From Sphingomonas hengshuiensis (GTDB lineage Bacteria; Pseudomonadota; Alphaproteobacteria; Sphingomonadales; Sphingomonadaceae), in contig NZ_CP010836.1 in NCBI RefSeq assembly GCF_000935025.1, forward strand, positions 3,596,001-3,660,000: a DNA stretch of 64,000 nucleotides. The letters run 5' to 3'. Positions within the stretch are counted from its first letter, which is position 1, and each line of letters starts with the position of its first letter. Made by a program: the position numbers and the translations under genes. A model generated the notes under the pieces. That model searched no databases. It saw only the letters and a list, made by a program, of their open reading frames with translations, and had not been told where the DNA came from. This document shows, piece by piece, positions 43,519-52,207 of this stretch.

Positions 43519-44740
43519 ATTGAAAAAGGGGGACGCGACTCTTGCCCCTCCGGCACGGCGCGCGCGGCATTATGGGCTCGACTGGCTGCGCATCGCCGCG
43601 TTCGCGCTGCTGATCCTCTATCACATCGCGATGGTGTTCGCGCCGTGGGACTGGGTGATCAAGACCAACCACAGCTATGCCGCGCTGATCCCGCCTATGG
43701 CGGTGCTGACGCCGTGGCGGCTGCCGTTGCTGTTCGCGGTTTCCGGCTATGCGTCGCGCGCGCTGCTCGACCGATCTGGGAGCGCGGGCGCCTTTGCCCG
43801 GTCGCGGGCGGCGCGGCTGCTGGTGCCGCTGGCGTTCGGGATGGCGGTGCTGGTGCCGCTGGAGATGTGGGTGCGGGTGATGGAGGGCGGATACCGCCTG
43901 CCCTATCTCCATTTCTGGGCATACGATTACTGGCGGCGGGGCGTGTTTTACGGCGTGATCTTCCCGAGCTGGGAGCATCTGTGGTTCGTTGCCTATCTCG
44001 CCGCCTACAGCTTCGTACTGAGCGCGGCGCTGGCGTGGCGGGGCGCGGGCGTGCTGCGCGGGCTGGACCGGGGCGCCGACTGGCTGGCGGTCGGTTACCG
44101 CATCCTGTGGGCGCCGGCGCTGGTGCTGGCGGTGCTGCGGCTGGCGCTGTTGTTCGTCGTGCCCGAGCGGCAGGGGCTGGTCAGCGACTGGGGCGGGCAT
44201 TCGCAATATGTGCCGCAATTCCTGTTCGGCTTCGCGCTGGCGGGGGCGCCGCAGCTGTGGCCGGCACTGGCGCGGGCATGGAAGCCGGCGCTCGCAGTGG
44301 CGGCGATCGCAGCGGTGCCGGTGCTCGCCGTCGAGATCGCCTATCCCGGCGCGGCGGTGCCGTCGCACGCGGTGATGGCGCTGGACCGTGCCGCACGTTC
44401 GGCAATGGCATGGAGCATGATCGTCGCGCTGTTCCAGCTCGCCGATCGCTGGTGGAACCGCGACCATCGCTGGCGCAGGCCGCTGGCCGAGGCGGTCTTC
44501 CCCTTCTACCTCGTCCACCATCCCGCGATCGTGCTGATCGCCTGGTACACGCTGCCGCTCGGCCTGCCGCCGCTGGGCGAGTTCGCGCTGCTGCTGACGG
44601 GCACGGCGCTGGCCTGTGTCGCGGCCTATGCCGTCGGGGGACGGATCGGGTGGGTGCGCCCGCTGATCGGGTTGCGTCCGCGTCTGGCGGCGGGCGTGCG
44701 ATCTGCTAGGGAGACACAGGCAACCCCCGGAGTGCCCTGA
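43493..44740 (+). CDS. Acyltransferase 3 family membrane protein
   Basis: Integral membrane O-acyltransferase (415 residues, about ten helices), of the kind that acetylates or succinylates surface polysaccharides or glucans. The diagnostic start is HYGLDWLRIAAFALLILYHIAMVF, with the family's catalytic-region His in LYH; SGYASRALL and FYLVHHPAIVLIAWY follow. ATG 43493 has GGGGAG 6 nt upstream, but the first eleven codons lie inside a REP repeat; TTG 43520 is an alternative. The stop overlaps the next start. Confidence 0.85.
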   Translation: MLNQVQHDGLKKGDATLAPPARRARHYGLDWLRIAAFALLILYHIAMVFAPWDWVIKTNHSYAALIPPMAVLTPWRLPLLFAVSGYASRALLDRSGSAGAFARSRAARLLVPLAFGMAVLVPLEMWVRVMEGGYRLPYLHFWAYDYWRRGVFYGVIFPSWEHLWFVAYLAAYSFVLSAALAWRGAGVLRGLDRGADWLAVGYRILWAPALVLAVLRLALLFVVPERQGLVSDWGGHSQYVPQFLFGFALAGAPQLWPALARAWKPALAVAAIAAVPVLAVEIAYPGAAVPSHAVMALDRAARSAMAWSMIVALFQLADRWWNRDHRWRRPLAEAVFPFYLVHHPAIVLIAWYTLPLGLPPLGEFALLLTGTALACVAAYAVGGRIGWVRPLIGLRPRLAAGVRSARETQATPGVP

Positions 44741-45573
44741 TGCGTATCCTGCTGATTCTCGCCGCGTTGTTCGGCCTTGCCTCCCCTGCCCAGGCCTATT
44801 GGGAATATGGGCATGAGACGATCGCGCAGATCGCCTATCGCAACGTCACTCCCGATGTGCGCCGCGCGATCGACGGGCTGCTCGCCAAATCGGCGCTGCT
44901 GGAGACGCCGACCTGCCCCGCGCGCACCATCGAGCAGGCCAGCGTCTGGGCCGATTGCGTCAAGACGCTGGGGCCGCGCTTCAGCTATGCGTATAACTGG
45001 CACTATCAGAATGTGAACGTGTGCAAGCCGTTCGACCTGAAGCCCGCCTGCCCCGACGGCAATTGCGTGTCGGCACAGATCGAGCGCGACGTGAAGCTGC
45101 TCAAGGACAAGAGCGTGCCGATCCGCGAGCGCGTCATGGCGCTGTCGTTCCTGATCCACTTCGTCGGCGACCTGCACCAGCCGCTCCATGCCGGGGATCG
45201 CGGCGACCTGGGCGGCAATCGGGTGAAGGCGGCATACGGCATCTATGCGCCCGAGCGGCTGAACCTGCACAGCATCTGGGACGGGCTGATCGCCGAGCGC
45301 GCCATTTCCACCCCGCCCTCGCTGGTCCGGGTCTACACCGCCGCCGAGCGTGAGGCGGTGGTCGGCGGCAGCGTCGAGGACTGGAGCCGCGACAGCTGGC
45401 AGGTCGCGCATGACGTGGTCTATGCCAGCGCGCTGGGCGACCCATGCGGCCCGGTGCCCGCGCGCGCGGTGCTGAGCGAGGCGACGATCGAGACGCTGGT
45501 CGCGCCCGCGCGGCAGGAGCTGGTCAAGGGCGGGCTGCGGCTGGCGCGGCTGCTCAACGAATCGCTGGGATGA
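44740..45573 (+). CDS. S1/P1-type nuclease
   Basis: Secreted trinuclear-zinc nuclease for single-stranded nucleic acids, 277 residues. The signal peptide is residues 1-19 (SPAQA). Zinc-type ligands by family alignment: His25 (WEYGH), Asp72 (VWAD), His88 (NWHYQNV), His140, Asp144 and His150 (HFVGDLHQPLH), His177 and Asp181 (HSIWD). P1 nuclease uses its N-terminal Trp as a ligand; here cleavage after AQA would leave Tyr, with Trp second. It starts on the acyltransferase stop codon. Confidence 0.92.
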   Translation: MRILLILAALFGLASPAQAYWEYGHETIAQIAYRNVTPDVRRAIDGLLAKSALLETPTCPARTIEQASVWADCVKTLGPRFSYAYNWHYQNVNVCKPFDLKPACPDGNCVSAQIERDVKLLKDKSVPIRERVMALSFLIHFVGDLHQPLHAGDRGDLGGNRVKAAYGIYAPERLNLHSIWDGLIAERAISTPPSLVRVYTAAEREAVVGGSVEDWSRDSWQVAHDVVYASALGDPCGPVPARAVLSEATIETLVAPARQELVKGGLRLARLLNESLG

Positions 45574-45576
45574 CGA

Positions 45577-45846
45577 TCACTCCCCGCCCCAGCGCCAGCG
45601 CCACTCGCCATCGGTGCGCGTGAAGATCAGCCAGAGCAGCGCGGCGACCAGCGGCACAAGCAGGACCAGATAGACTTCGCCGCGATGCGAGGCGAGGTTG
45701 GCGACCAGCGCTGCCGCCACGACGAAGACCAACGTGACGACCCAGCCCTGCCATGTCGCGGGGCGAGCGCCGAAGCCGAAGCGCCGGGGGCGAAACCAGT
45801 AGCCGGGGCGGATACCGCGTGGCGCGTTGGGGGCCGCGCGGGTCAT
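45577..45846 (-). CDS. Small membrane protein (89 residues)
   Basis: Unknown function. Basic N-terminus (RGIRPGYWFRPRRFGFG) and two membrane segments (about 34-54 and 60-78). The start ATG 45846 overlaps the stop of a 33-codon ORF upstream (ATGA), which supports both as genes. Last member of the SPFH-led operon; its end is 3 bp from the convergent nuclease stop. Confidence 0.75.
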   Translation of the reverse strand: MTRAAPNAPRGIRPGYWFRPRRFGFGARPATWQGWVVTLVFVVAAALVANLASHRGEVYLVLLVPLVAALLWLIFTRTDGEWRWRWGGE

Positions 45847-45944
45847 GCCAGCACCATCGCGGCGATGCCGGCGGCAAGCGCCGCGAACGATGCCGCGATC
45901 AGGAACGGCAGATGCTTGCGGGGTGCGAAGAGGGCGATCAACAT
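45843..45944 (-). CDS. Very small membrane protein (33 residues)
   Basis: A short ORF starting at ATG 45944 with a strong AAGGAG Shine-Dalgarno 7 nt upstream and a GCATGA overlap with the next gene. The product is one transmembrane helix (LPFLIAASFAALAAGIAAMV) after a short basic start (FAPRKH). No family is recognised. Good translation signals and operon position argue that it is real; its role may be as a partner of the 89-residue membrane protein. Confidence 0.65.
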   Translation of the reverse strand: MLIALFAPRKHLPFLIAASFAALAAGIAAMVLA

Positions 45945-45977
45945 GGGTCTTCTCCTTGGTTGAAAGACGGGCCGTCC

Positions 45978-46250
45978 CTACCGCCGGGCAGGGACCGACA
46001 TACGGAAAGCGGTAACGATAAAGGCGATGCTGGGCAGCACGATCGTCGCGCCGAATGCCACCCATCGCGTCCCACTGGGCGAGTCGCCGCCCGCGAGCAA
46101 GATGGCGGTGGGCGCCACCGACACGAACAGGCAATAGCCGATCAGCGACCACCACCCCGCTGGCGAGCAGGGATTGAGGCGGTAGCTTGTCGCGGTCCGC
46201 GTGCTGACGAACCAGGCGCGGCCGCCGCCGGGCAGGCGATAGTCGGTCAT
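45978..46250 (-). CDS. Small membrane protein (90 residues)
   Basis: Unknown function. Two membrane segments (about 32-52 and 64-82) follow a soluble front with Trp/Arg-rich residues (GRAWFVSTRTATSYRLNP). ATG 46250 has GGGAGAAG upstream and overlaps the stop of the ribbon-helix-helix gene (ATGA). Part of the SPFH-led operon. Confidence 0.75.
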   Translation of the reverse strand: MTDYRLPGGGRAWFVSTRTATSYRLNPCSPAGWWSLIGYCLFVSVAPTAILLAGGDSPSGTRWVAFGATIVLPSIAFIVTAFRMSVPARR

Positions 46251-46459
46251 TCTTCTCCCTCCGGCGATTTTGGCGGGCGCCCCCTGCGCGCCCGTACCGG
46301 GTCCTCCAGCTTCACCCCGCGCCGCCCGAGCGCCTCGCGCAGCAGGCATTCCACCTGCGCGTTGACGCTGCGCAGGTCGGTGGCCGCGCTGCGTTCGATC
46401 GCGGCATAGAGCGCGGGATCGAGGCGCAGCGGGAACGCCTTTTTGGGGGGTACGCTCAC
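46247..46459 (-). CDS. Arc-like ribbon-helix-helix protein
   Basis: A 70-residue protein with an RHH pattern: strand [38 protein letters not shown], residues ~7-45, then a basic RGRPPK tail. The RGRPPK end resembles an AT-hook and could add DNA contact. Proteins of this shape are antitoxins or local repressors. No toxin is adjacent: it lies 9 bp after the SPFH gene and overlaps a small membrane protein gene. It may regulate this operon. Confidence 0.78.
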   Translation of the reverse strand: MSVPPKKAFPLRLDPALYAAIERSAATDLRSVNAQVECLLREALGRRGVKLEDPVRARRGRPPKSPEGEE

Positions 46460-46468
46460 TCGACGGGC

Positions 46469-47374
46469 CTATTGGTACAGCGACCCGGCGTTGACGATCG
46501 GCTGGGTATCGCGTTCGCCGCACAGCACGACCATCAGGTTGGAGACCATCGCCGCGCGGCGTTCGTCGTCGAGCTCGACGACGTTCTTCGCCGAAAGCTG
46601 GGCCAGCGCCATTTCGACCATGCCCACGGCGCCCTCGACCAGCGTGGTGCGTGCCGCGACCACTGCCTGTGCCTGTTGCCGCCGCAGCATCGCGCCGGCG
46701 ATCTCCTGCGCATAGGCGAGGTGCGTGAAGCCGCATTCGTCGACGGTGATCCCCGCAACCGTCAGCCGCGCGATCAGTTCGGCGCGCAGCTCGCTGCCGA
46801 CCTGTTCGTGGTTGCCGCGCAGCGTGACTTCCTGATGCTCGAAATCGTCATAGGGATAGCGCGAGCCGATGGTGCGCACCGCCGCCTCGATCTGGACGTT
46901 CACGAACGCTTTGTAGTCATCGACGTCGAACAGCGCCTGCGCGGTGTCGGTGACGCGCCACACGACCTGCGCCGCCATCTCGATCGGGTTGCCGCGCAGA
47001 TCATTGACCTTGATCCGCTCCGAAATCATGTTGTTGGCGCGGACCGAGAGCTTTTTCTTGCTCATCCACGGCCAGGTCCAGCGCAGCCCGGTGGTGCGAT
47101 CGGTGCCGCGATAATCGCCGAACAGCGTGATGACGACGGCCTGGTTGGGCTGGAGCAGGTAGAAGCCGATCCCGACGAACAGCGCGAGCAGCGTCGCACC
47201 CAGCAGCGTCGAGACGACGAGGGCGTCGGGCATGCGATCGATCTGGGTTATTGCCGCCACGGCCAGCACGAGCGCCGCGAACAGCACCGCCAGCATCGCA
47301 TAGCCGCTCCTGCCGTGCGACACGCGCTCGCTGCTCTGCCGCAGCGCGTGCGCTGCCCCCCGAACATCGGTCAT
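46469..47374 (-). CDS. SPFH/Band 7 (prohibitin/stomatin-like) membrane protein
   Basis: Membrane-anchored SPFH-domain protein (301 residues), often a scaffold of membrane microdomains. Two membrane segments at the N-terminus (about 26-48 and 54-74) precede the SPFH domain (about 76-250: [26 protein letters not shown] ... [24 protein letters not shown] ... [19 protein letters not shown]). The C-terminal part is helical with Ala/Glu repeats. ATG 47374 is used because the upstream in-frame codons precede the terminator hairpin. First gene of a five-gene unit with an RHH protein and small membrane ORFs. Confidence 0.9.
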   Translation of the reverse strand: MTDVRGAAHALRQSSERVSHGRSGYAMLAVLFAALVLAVAAITQIDRMPDALVVSTLLGATLLALFVGIGFYLLQPNQAVVITLFGDYRGTDRTTGLRWTWPWMSKKKLSVRANNMISERIKVNDLRGNPIEMAAQVVWRVTDTAQALFDVDDYKAFVNVQIEAAVRTIGSRYPYDDFEHQEVTLRGNHEQVGSELRAELIARLTVAGITVDECGFTHLAYAQEIAGAMLRRQQAQAVVAARTTLVEGAVGMVEMALAQLSAKNVVELDDERRAAMVSNLMVVLCGERDTQPIVNAGSLYQ

Positions 47375-47444
47375 CTGAAAAGCCCTCCGGTTAATTGTGA
47401 TATTATCTTTATATCGCAATCGAGCGAGTCGCAAGCCGAAACGA

Positions 47445-47476
47445 AAACGCCGCCGGGGTCTCCCCCGGCGGCGTTT
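47445..47476 (-). terminator. Intrinsic terminator after pal
   Basis: A 14-bp stem (AAACGCCGCCGGGG with its complement) with a 4-nt loop, followed on the minus strand by T-rich sequence. It separates the Tol-Pal operon from the SPFH operon. Confidence 0.88.
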
Positions 47477-47513
47477 GCTATGGTCGTTCCGGCCTGGCGA
47501 CCGGGCGAGGCGA

Positions 47514-48032
47514 TCAGTTGAGGACGATCGTCACTGCACGGCGGTTCTGCGCCCAGGCGCCTTCGTCCGAGCCCATCGCGATCGGGCGTTCCTTCCCATA
47601 GCTGATCGTCGTGATCCGCGCCGGCGAGACGCCGCGCGCGGCGAGATAGTTCTTCGCGGCGTTGGCGCGGCGATCGCCCAGGCCGAGATTATATTCGCGG
47701 GTGCCGCGCTCGTCGCAATGCCCCTCGATCGTGATGCGGGTTTCGGGGTGCGAGGCCAGCCAGGTCGCCTGGGTGTCGAGGATGCGGCGCGCCTCGGGAT
47801 CGATATCATATTCGTCGAGCGCGAAATGGACGGTGTCGCTCGCGACTTCGCGCTTGAACTGCTCGTTGAGCGCGTTCGAGCCATATTGGTCGTTGTCGCC
47901 GCCATAATTGGGCTGGGTCGTGGTCGTCTCGCCCGGCGTCGGCGGCAATTCGGGCGGACGCTTCTTGGCACAGCCCGCGGTCGCCACGAGGGCTACCGCG
48001 AGAACCAGGCTGGTCGTGATCTTGGCCATCAT
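47514..48032 (-). CDS. pal: Peptidoglycan-associated lipoprotein Pal
   Basis: Outer-membrane lipoprotein that ties the Tol system to peptidoglycan during cell constriction. The product is 172 residues: lipobox VATAGC (lipidated Cys near residue 21), a short linker, then an OmpA-like peptidoglycan-binding domain (about 65-172) with ITIEGHCDERGTREYNLGLGDRRANAAK. Two adjacent ATG codons (48032, 48029) are both possible starts. Last gene of the operon, followed by a terminator. Confidence 0.96.
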   Translation of the reverse strand: MMAKITTSLVLAVALVATAGCAKKRPPELPPTPGETTTTQPNYGGDNDQYGSNALNEQFKREVASDTVHFALDEYDIDPEARRILDTQATWLASHPETRITIEGHCDERGTREYNLGLGDRRANAAKNYLAARGVSPARITTISYGKERPIAMGSDEGAWAQNRRAVTIVLN

Positions 48033-48110
48033 GTTTCTCCTCTTGAAGGGGTCGCCCGCTCCGTTGCAGGCATTACGCTTACGTACCGACTTTGGTTCAA
48101 CCATGGCCGA

Positions 48111-49511
48111 TCAGGGGCGGATCGGGCCCCAATGCGGGTCCGATCCGTCGAGCGGCGTAGGAATCTTGCGCGAGGTCGAGCCGGTGAGGTCGACTGCCCA
48201 GAGATCGGGGCGCCCCGAACCCTGTGCCGAGCGGAAGAACATCAGCACGCGGCCATTGGGCGACCAGGTCGGGCCTTCGTCGCCCCAGCTATCGGTCAAC
48301 AGCCGCTCGCCGCCGCCCGAGGGGTTCATCACCCCGATGCGGAAGCCGCCGCCGATGCGGGTGAAGGCGATCAGGTCGCCACGCGGGCTCCACACCGGCG
48401 TGGCATAGCGCCCGCCGCCGAAGCTGATCCGGCGCTGATTGCTGCCGTCAGCGTTCATCACATAAAGCTGCTGGGTGCCGCCGCGATCGCTTTCGAAGAC
48501 GATCCGGCTGCCATCGGGCGAATAGCTGCCGCCGGTGTCGATGCCGGGCGCGTTGGTCAGCCGCTGCGGCTCGCCGCCGCTGGTGGCGACGCGGTACAGG
48601 TCGGTATTGCCGCTGACCGCCATCGAGAACAGCACCGAACGGCCATCGGGCGAGAAGCGCGGCGCGAAGTTCAGATTGACGTTCGACACCAGCAGCTTGT
48701 TGCTGCGCGCCGCCATGTCATAGACATAGATTGACGGGCGGCGATCCTGATAGCTCATATACACGATCGCGTTCTGCCGTGGCGACATGCGCGGGGTCAG
48801 CACAATGTTCTGGCCGTTGGTCAGGAAACGGTGGTTGGCGCCGTCCTGGTCCATGATCGCGAGCTGCTTGCGGCGCTTGCCCTTGGGGCCCTGCTCGGCG
48901 ACGTAGACGACCAGGCTGTCGAAATAGGGGCCCTCGCCGGTGAGCCGGGTATAGATCGCATCGGCGCATTTATGCGCGGCGCGGCGCCAGTCGGCGGGGG
49001 TGACGACGAAGCCCTGGCGCACCAGCTCGCTGCGCGCCGCCATGTCGTAGAGATAGCAGCCGATCGTCAGCGAGCCATTGCCATTGGCGCGGACATAGCC
49101 CTGGACCAAAGCCTGGCCGACCACCCCGCCCCATGCGGCATAATCGGGGCTGGTGACCTCGGAATAGGCGATGGCACGCGTCGCGCCCGGCCCCATCGTC
49201 TTGAACAGCCCGGTGTTGCGCAGATCGTCGTCGATGATCTGCGACAGCTTCTGCCCGAGCTGGTCGGTGGGGCCCGCCGCGGTCTGCACCACCGATGCCG
49301 TGGGCATGGCCGGGATGATGATCGGCAACGGCGCGGACATGCCGCCCTCGACATCGACGACCAGCTCCGAATCCTGGGGCGGGCCCGCGGGCGTCTGCTG
49401 CCCCTGCGCCGGTGGCGGCAGGCGGAGCGTCGCGGCGGGGACGTCCTGCGCCTGTGCGGCACTTGCCGTAGCGAGCGCGAGCATCGCCGCGCCGATCATC
49501 CAATTGCGCAT
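48111..49511 (-). CDS. tolB: Tol-Pal system protein TolB
   Basis: Periplasmic protein of the Tol-Pal complex; binds Pal with its beta-propeller. The product is 466 residues from ATG 49511 (MRNWMIGAAML). A signal peptide ends at AQA-Q, about residue 22. The N-terminal TolB domain (about 40-175) precedes a six-bladed WD40-like propeller (repeated FSPDGRSVLF, YSPDGSRIVF, WSPRGDLIAF, WSPNGRVLMF). It lies between tolA and pal, the canonical order. Confidence 0.96.
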   Translation of the reverse strand: MRNWMIGAAMLALATASAAQAQDVPAATLRLPPPAQGQQTPAGPPQDSELVVDVEGGMSAPLPIIIPAMPTASVVQTAAGPTDQLGQKLSQIIDDDLRNTGLFKTMGPGATRAIAYSEVTSPDYAAWGGVVGQALVQGYVRANGNGSLTIGCYLYDMAARSELVRQGFVVTPADWRRAAHKCADAIYTRLTGEGPYFDSLVVYVAEQGPKGKRRKQLAIMDQDGANHRFLTNGQNIVLTPRMSPRQNAIVYMSYQDRRPSIYVYDMAARSNKLLVSNVNLNFAPRFSPDGRSVLFSMAVSGNTDLYRVATSGGEPQRLTNAPGIDTGGSYSPDGSRIVFESDRGGTQQLYVMNADGSNQRRISFGGGRYATPVWSPRGDLIAFTRIGGGFRIGVMNPSGGGERLLTDSWGDEGPTWSPNGRVLMFFRSAQGSGRPDLWAVDLTGSTSRKIPTPLDGSDPHWGPIRP

Positions 49512-49525
49512 CGTCTGATACTCCC

Positions 49526-50419
49526 TCAACCCTTGATCCGGTATCGTAGCGTAAAGCTCTGCCACCCGCCCGGCACGGCATAAAGTTCGGGCGGCAACCC
49601 CTCGAGCGGCGCGCAGCCCGCGAAGATCGCGCGGACGGCATCGTCGACGCGAGTCACATAGCGTTCGTTGCTGCCATCGACGCCGTCATGCCCGGTAATC
49701 CGGGGCGGGCCGGCCAGCGAGCCGTCGCGATTGATGCGCAGATTGACCACTGCGCGAATCCGCTCGGCACCCGGCCCCGGCAGCACCTGGCGATCGGCGC
49801 AGGGCTGGACCTGGCGCTGGATCGCCGAGCCGATATTGGCGCGCGCCTGAGTCGACATCGTCGCGGCGGGGGGCGTGGTCGCAGTGCCCTGGCGATTGTT
49901 CGAGCGGCCGAGGTCGAGCCCGTCGAGATTGCCCGTCGGGCGGACGTCGCGGCGCGGCTGTTGCCGCGGATTGGACGCGGCGGCTGCGGCGGCGGGCTTC
50001 CGGGTCGGCGCGGGGGCGGCCTTGGACGGCGCGGCAGGTTTTGGCGGCGTCGGCTGCGGCTTCGCGGCGGGCGCCGGCTTGGCCGCAGGCTTGGGTGGTG
50101 CGGGCTGTGGCTTTGCGGGAGCGGCGGGCTGGGGCGGCGCGGGTTGCGGGCGTGCGGCCTCGGGCTGCGGCGCTGGTTCCGGCGGCGCGCTGTCGGGCTC
50201 GACCGGCGCCTCGACCGGCGATTTCTTCGCCGCCTCGGCCTCGCTGCTGATCACCGGCGCGGTGCTTTCGAGGCCGACGTCCTCGGCCAGCGAAATCTCG
50301 ATCGGCTGGGGTGCGAGCTTGGCCGGATCGGGCGCGCGGAAGCCGAGCGACAACAGCCCGAACAGCGCCACATGGGCGACTGCGGCAATCGCAAAGGCTC
50401 CGGCTTCGGTCCGCGTCAT
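49526..50419 (-). CDS. tolA: TolA-like energy-transducing protein
   Basis: Spans the periplasm and transmits inner-membrane proton-motive force from TolQ/TolR to Pal/TolB. The 297 residues have one N-terminal membrane helix (about 8-28: AFAIAAVAHVALFGLLSLGF), a long Pro/Ala/Lys-rich extended region (about 60-165) and a C-terminal TonB-like domain with two Cys (QPCADRQ and FAGCAPL). The extended part is Pro-rich rather than the Ala-rich helix of enterobacterial TolA, as in other alphaproteobacteria. Confidence 0.9.
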   Translation of the reverse strand: MTRTEAGAFAIAAVAHVALFGLLSLGFRAPDPAKLAPQPIEISLAEDVGLESTAPVISSEAEAAKKSPVEAPVEPDSAPPEPAPQPEAARPQPAPPQPAAPAKPQPAPPKPAAKPAPAAKPQPTPPKPAAPSKAAPAPTRKPAAAAAASNPRQQPRRDVRPTGNLDGLDLGRSNNRQGTATTPPAATMSTQARANIGSAIQRQVQPCADRQVLPGPGAERIRAVVNLRINRDGSLAGPPRITGHDGVDGSNERYVTRVDDAVRAIFAGCAPLEGLPPELYAVPGGWQSFTLRYRIKG

Positions 50420-50423
50420 GGCG

Positions 50424-50861
50424 TTACTGGGCTGTCGCTTCGGTGAGCAGCGACACGCGGTTGAGCCCGACGCGGTTCAGCTCGCCCATCACGCGCATCA
50501 CCTTGCCATAGCCGAGCCCCTGGTCGGCGCGCAGGAAGATCTGCGGCGGCTTGCCATCGGCGCCCGGGCGCGCGGCGACTGCCGCCAGCGCCGCGGGGAG
50601 CGCGGCGTCGGTCACGGGGGCATCGTCGACAAAGACCTGTCCGGCATCGTCGATCGCAATCTGAACGGGCTTCTGGTCCTGATCGAGCGGCTTGGCGCGG
50701 CTCTCGGGCAGGTTCACGGGCACGCCTGCGGTGAGCAGTGGCGCGGTGACCATGAAGATGATGAGCAGGACGAGCATCACGTCGACCAGCGGCGTGACGT
50801 TGATCTCCGCCATCGGCGCCCGGCGCCCGCGCGATTTGCCGGAAGGGAGGTGCATGGCCAT
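50424..50861 (-). CDS. tolR: Biopolymer transporter TolR (ExbD family)
   Basis: Inner-membrane stator partner of TolQ in the Tol-Pal motor. The product is 145 residues. The membrane segment holds the proton-path Asp (INVTPLVDVMLVLLIIFMV, Asp24-type), followed by the periplasmic ExbD domain. It lies 47 bp after tolQ and 4 bp before tolA. Confidence 0.95.
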   Translation of the reverse strand: MAMHLPSGKSRGRRAPMAEINVTPLVDVMLVLLIIFMVTAPLLTAGVPVNLPESRAKPLDQDQKPVQIAIDDAGQVFVDDAPVTDAALPAALAAVAARPGADGKPPQIFLRADQGLGYGKVMRVMGELNRVGLNRVSLLTEATAQ

Positions 50862-50908
50862 GGGTTAGATCCTCCCCGGCACGGGGAGGATTGAGACGGC
50901 ACCCCCGC

Positions 50909-51598
50909 TCACGCTTCCAGCTCCAGACGGCGGCTGAGCGTGGCGTGAAATCCGTCGGCGAAGCGGTTCAGCCGCGCCTCGACGCGGTTCACCGAGTGCG
51001 AATAGCGGTTATACGCGATCACCGCCGGGATGGCGGCGAACAGCCCGATCGCAGTGGCGAACAGCGCCTCGGCAATCCCCGGCGCGACGACCGCAAGCGA
51101 CGTGCTCTGCTGCTGCGCGATGCCGGTGAAGGCGCGCATGATGCCCCAGACGGTGCCGAACAGCCCGACGAACGGCGCGACCGAACCCACGGTGGCGAGG
51201 AAATTGAGCCGATCGGCGAGGCGATCGACTTCCTGCGCGACCGTCGCGCCCATCGCGGTGGCCAGCCGTTCGCGCGTGCCTTCGCGATCGATCGTCTTGC
51301 CTGCGGTCGAGCGGCGCCATTCGGTGACGCCCGCGGCAAAGATCCGCACGATCGGCAAGTCGCGGCTGGCGACGCGGCGGTAGAACTCGTCGATATCGTC
51401 GGCCTCGCGATATTCGGCCTCGAACCGGTCGCTCGCCTTGCGCACGCCGCCGATCCGCATCCCGAAGCTCAAGATGATCGCCCAGGTCCACAGGCTGGCG
51501 AGCAGCAGCCCCAGCATCACCGCGCGGACCACCCAGTCGGCCTGGAGAAACAGCCCAATCGGCGACATCGTCGCGGCGTCGGTGCTCAGGAATTCCAT
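50909..51598 (-). CDS. tolQ: Proton channel TolQ (MotA/TolQ/ExbB family)
   Basis: Inner-membrane motor protein that uses the proton-motive force to drive TolA during division. The product is 229 residues from ATG 51598, with three membrane segments: one at about 18-38 and two late ones. The signature PFVGLFGTVWGIMRAFTGIA lies at about 140-159, followed by APGIAEALFATAIGLFAAIPAVIAYN spread over the third helix. It lies 7 bp after ybgC. Confidence 0.95.
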   Translation of the reverse strand: MEFLSTDAATMSPIGLFLQADWVVRAVMLGLLLASLWTWAIILSFGMRIGGVRKASDRFEAEYREADDIDEFYRRVASRDLPIVRIFAAGVTEWRRSTAGKTIDREGTRERLATAMGATVAQEVDRLADRLNFLATVGSVAPFVGLFGTVWGIMRAFTGIAQQQSTSLAVVAPGIAEALFATAIGLFAAIPAVIAYNRYSHSVNRVEARLNRFADGFHATLSRRLELEA

Positions 51599-51605
51599 TG
51601 CGTTC

Positions 51606-52055
51606 TCAGTTCCCTGTCCAGAGCAAAGGCTCGAAAGCGGTGACCCATTCCGCCGGCTGGCGGCGCGCCCTGCCGCCTGGCGTGACGAACGCCACCTCGA
51701 CATCGGCGTCGGCCACTAATTTCGCGCCGCACATGACTCGTTGATGAATATCGACTGCCGCGGCCCGCAAACGCACCAGCCGGCTGATCACCGTCAGCGT
51801 ATCGCCGAGCCGCGCCGGGGCCCGATAGCGGACGCCAAGATCGCGCACCGCATAGGCCCCCTCGCCCGCTTCGAACGCCGCGCGCTGATCGATCCCGACA
51901 GCCAGGAGCATATCCGAACGGGCACGCTCCAGATATCGCAGATAATTGGCGTGATAGACCACGGACGTAAGGTCGGTGTCCTCGAAATAGACACGCAGGA
52001 CGAAATGATGCTCGGCCCCGATGAATCGGCCTAGGGGTTCAAGCGGGTCCGCCAT
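51606..52055 (-). CDS. ybgC: Tol-Pal-linked acyl-CoA thioesterase YbgC
   Basis: Hot-dog fold thioesterase, 149 residues. The 4HBT active-site motif VYFEDTDLTSVVYHANYLRYLERAR contains the catalytic Asp (DTD) followed by VYHANYLRY. It is the usual first gene of Tol-Pal operons; its acyl-CoA substrate here is not known. ATG 52055 is the only good start. Confidence 0.94.
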   Translation of the reverse strand: MADPLEPLGRFIGAEHHFVLRVYFEDTDLTSVVYHANYLRYLERARSDMLLAVGIDQRAAFEAGEGAYAVRDLGVRYRAPARLGDTLTVISRLVRLRAAAVDIHQRVMCGAKLVADADVEVAFVTPGGRARRQPAEWVTAFEPLLWTGN

Positions 52056-52207
52056 ATCCCGCCCCTAACGCACGGCGGGCCGAGACGGAACCCGTGGCGG
52101 CTTCGGAAACGCCCGCGGGACGTATTCGAGCGGCGTACCGGACATGTTGCGCCCCTGCGCACGCAGGGAAATGGCGGGCGGAATAAACCGAGCGATCCGG
52201 GGAAGAT

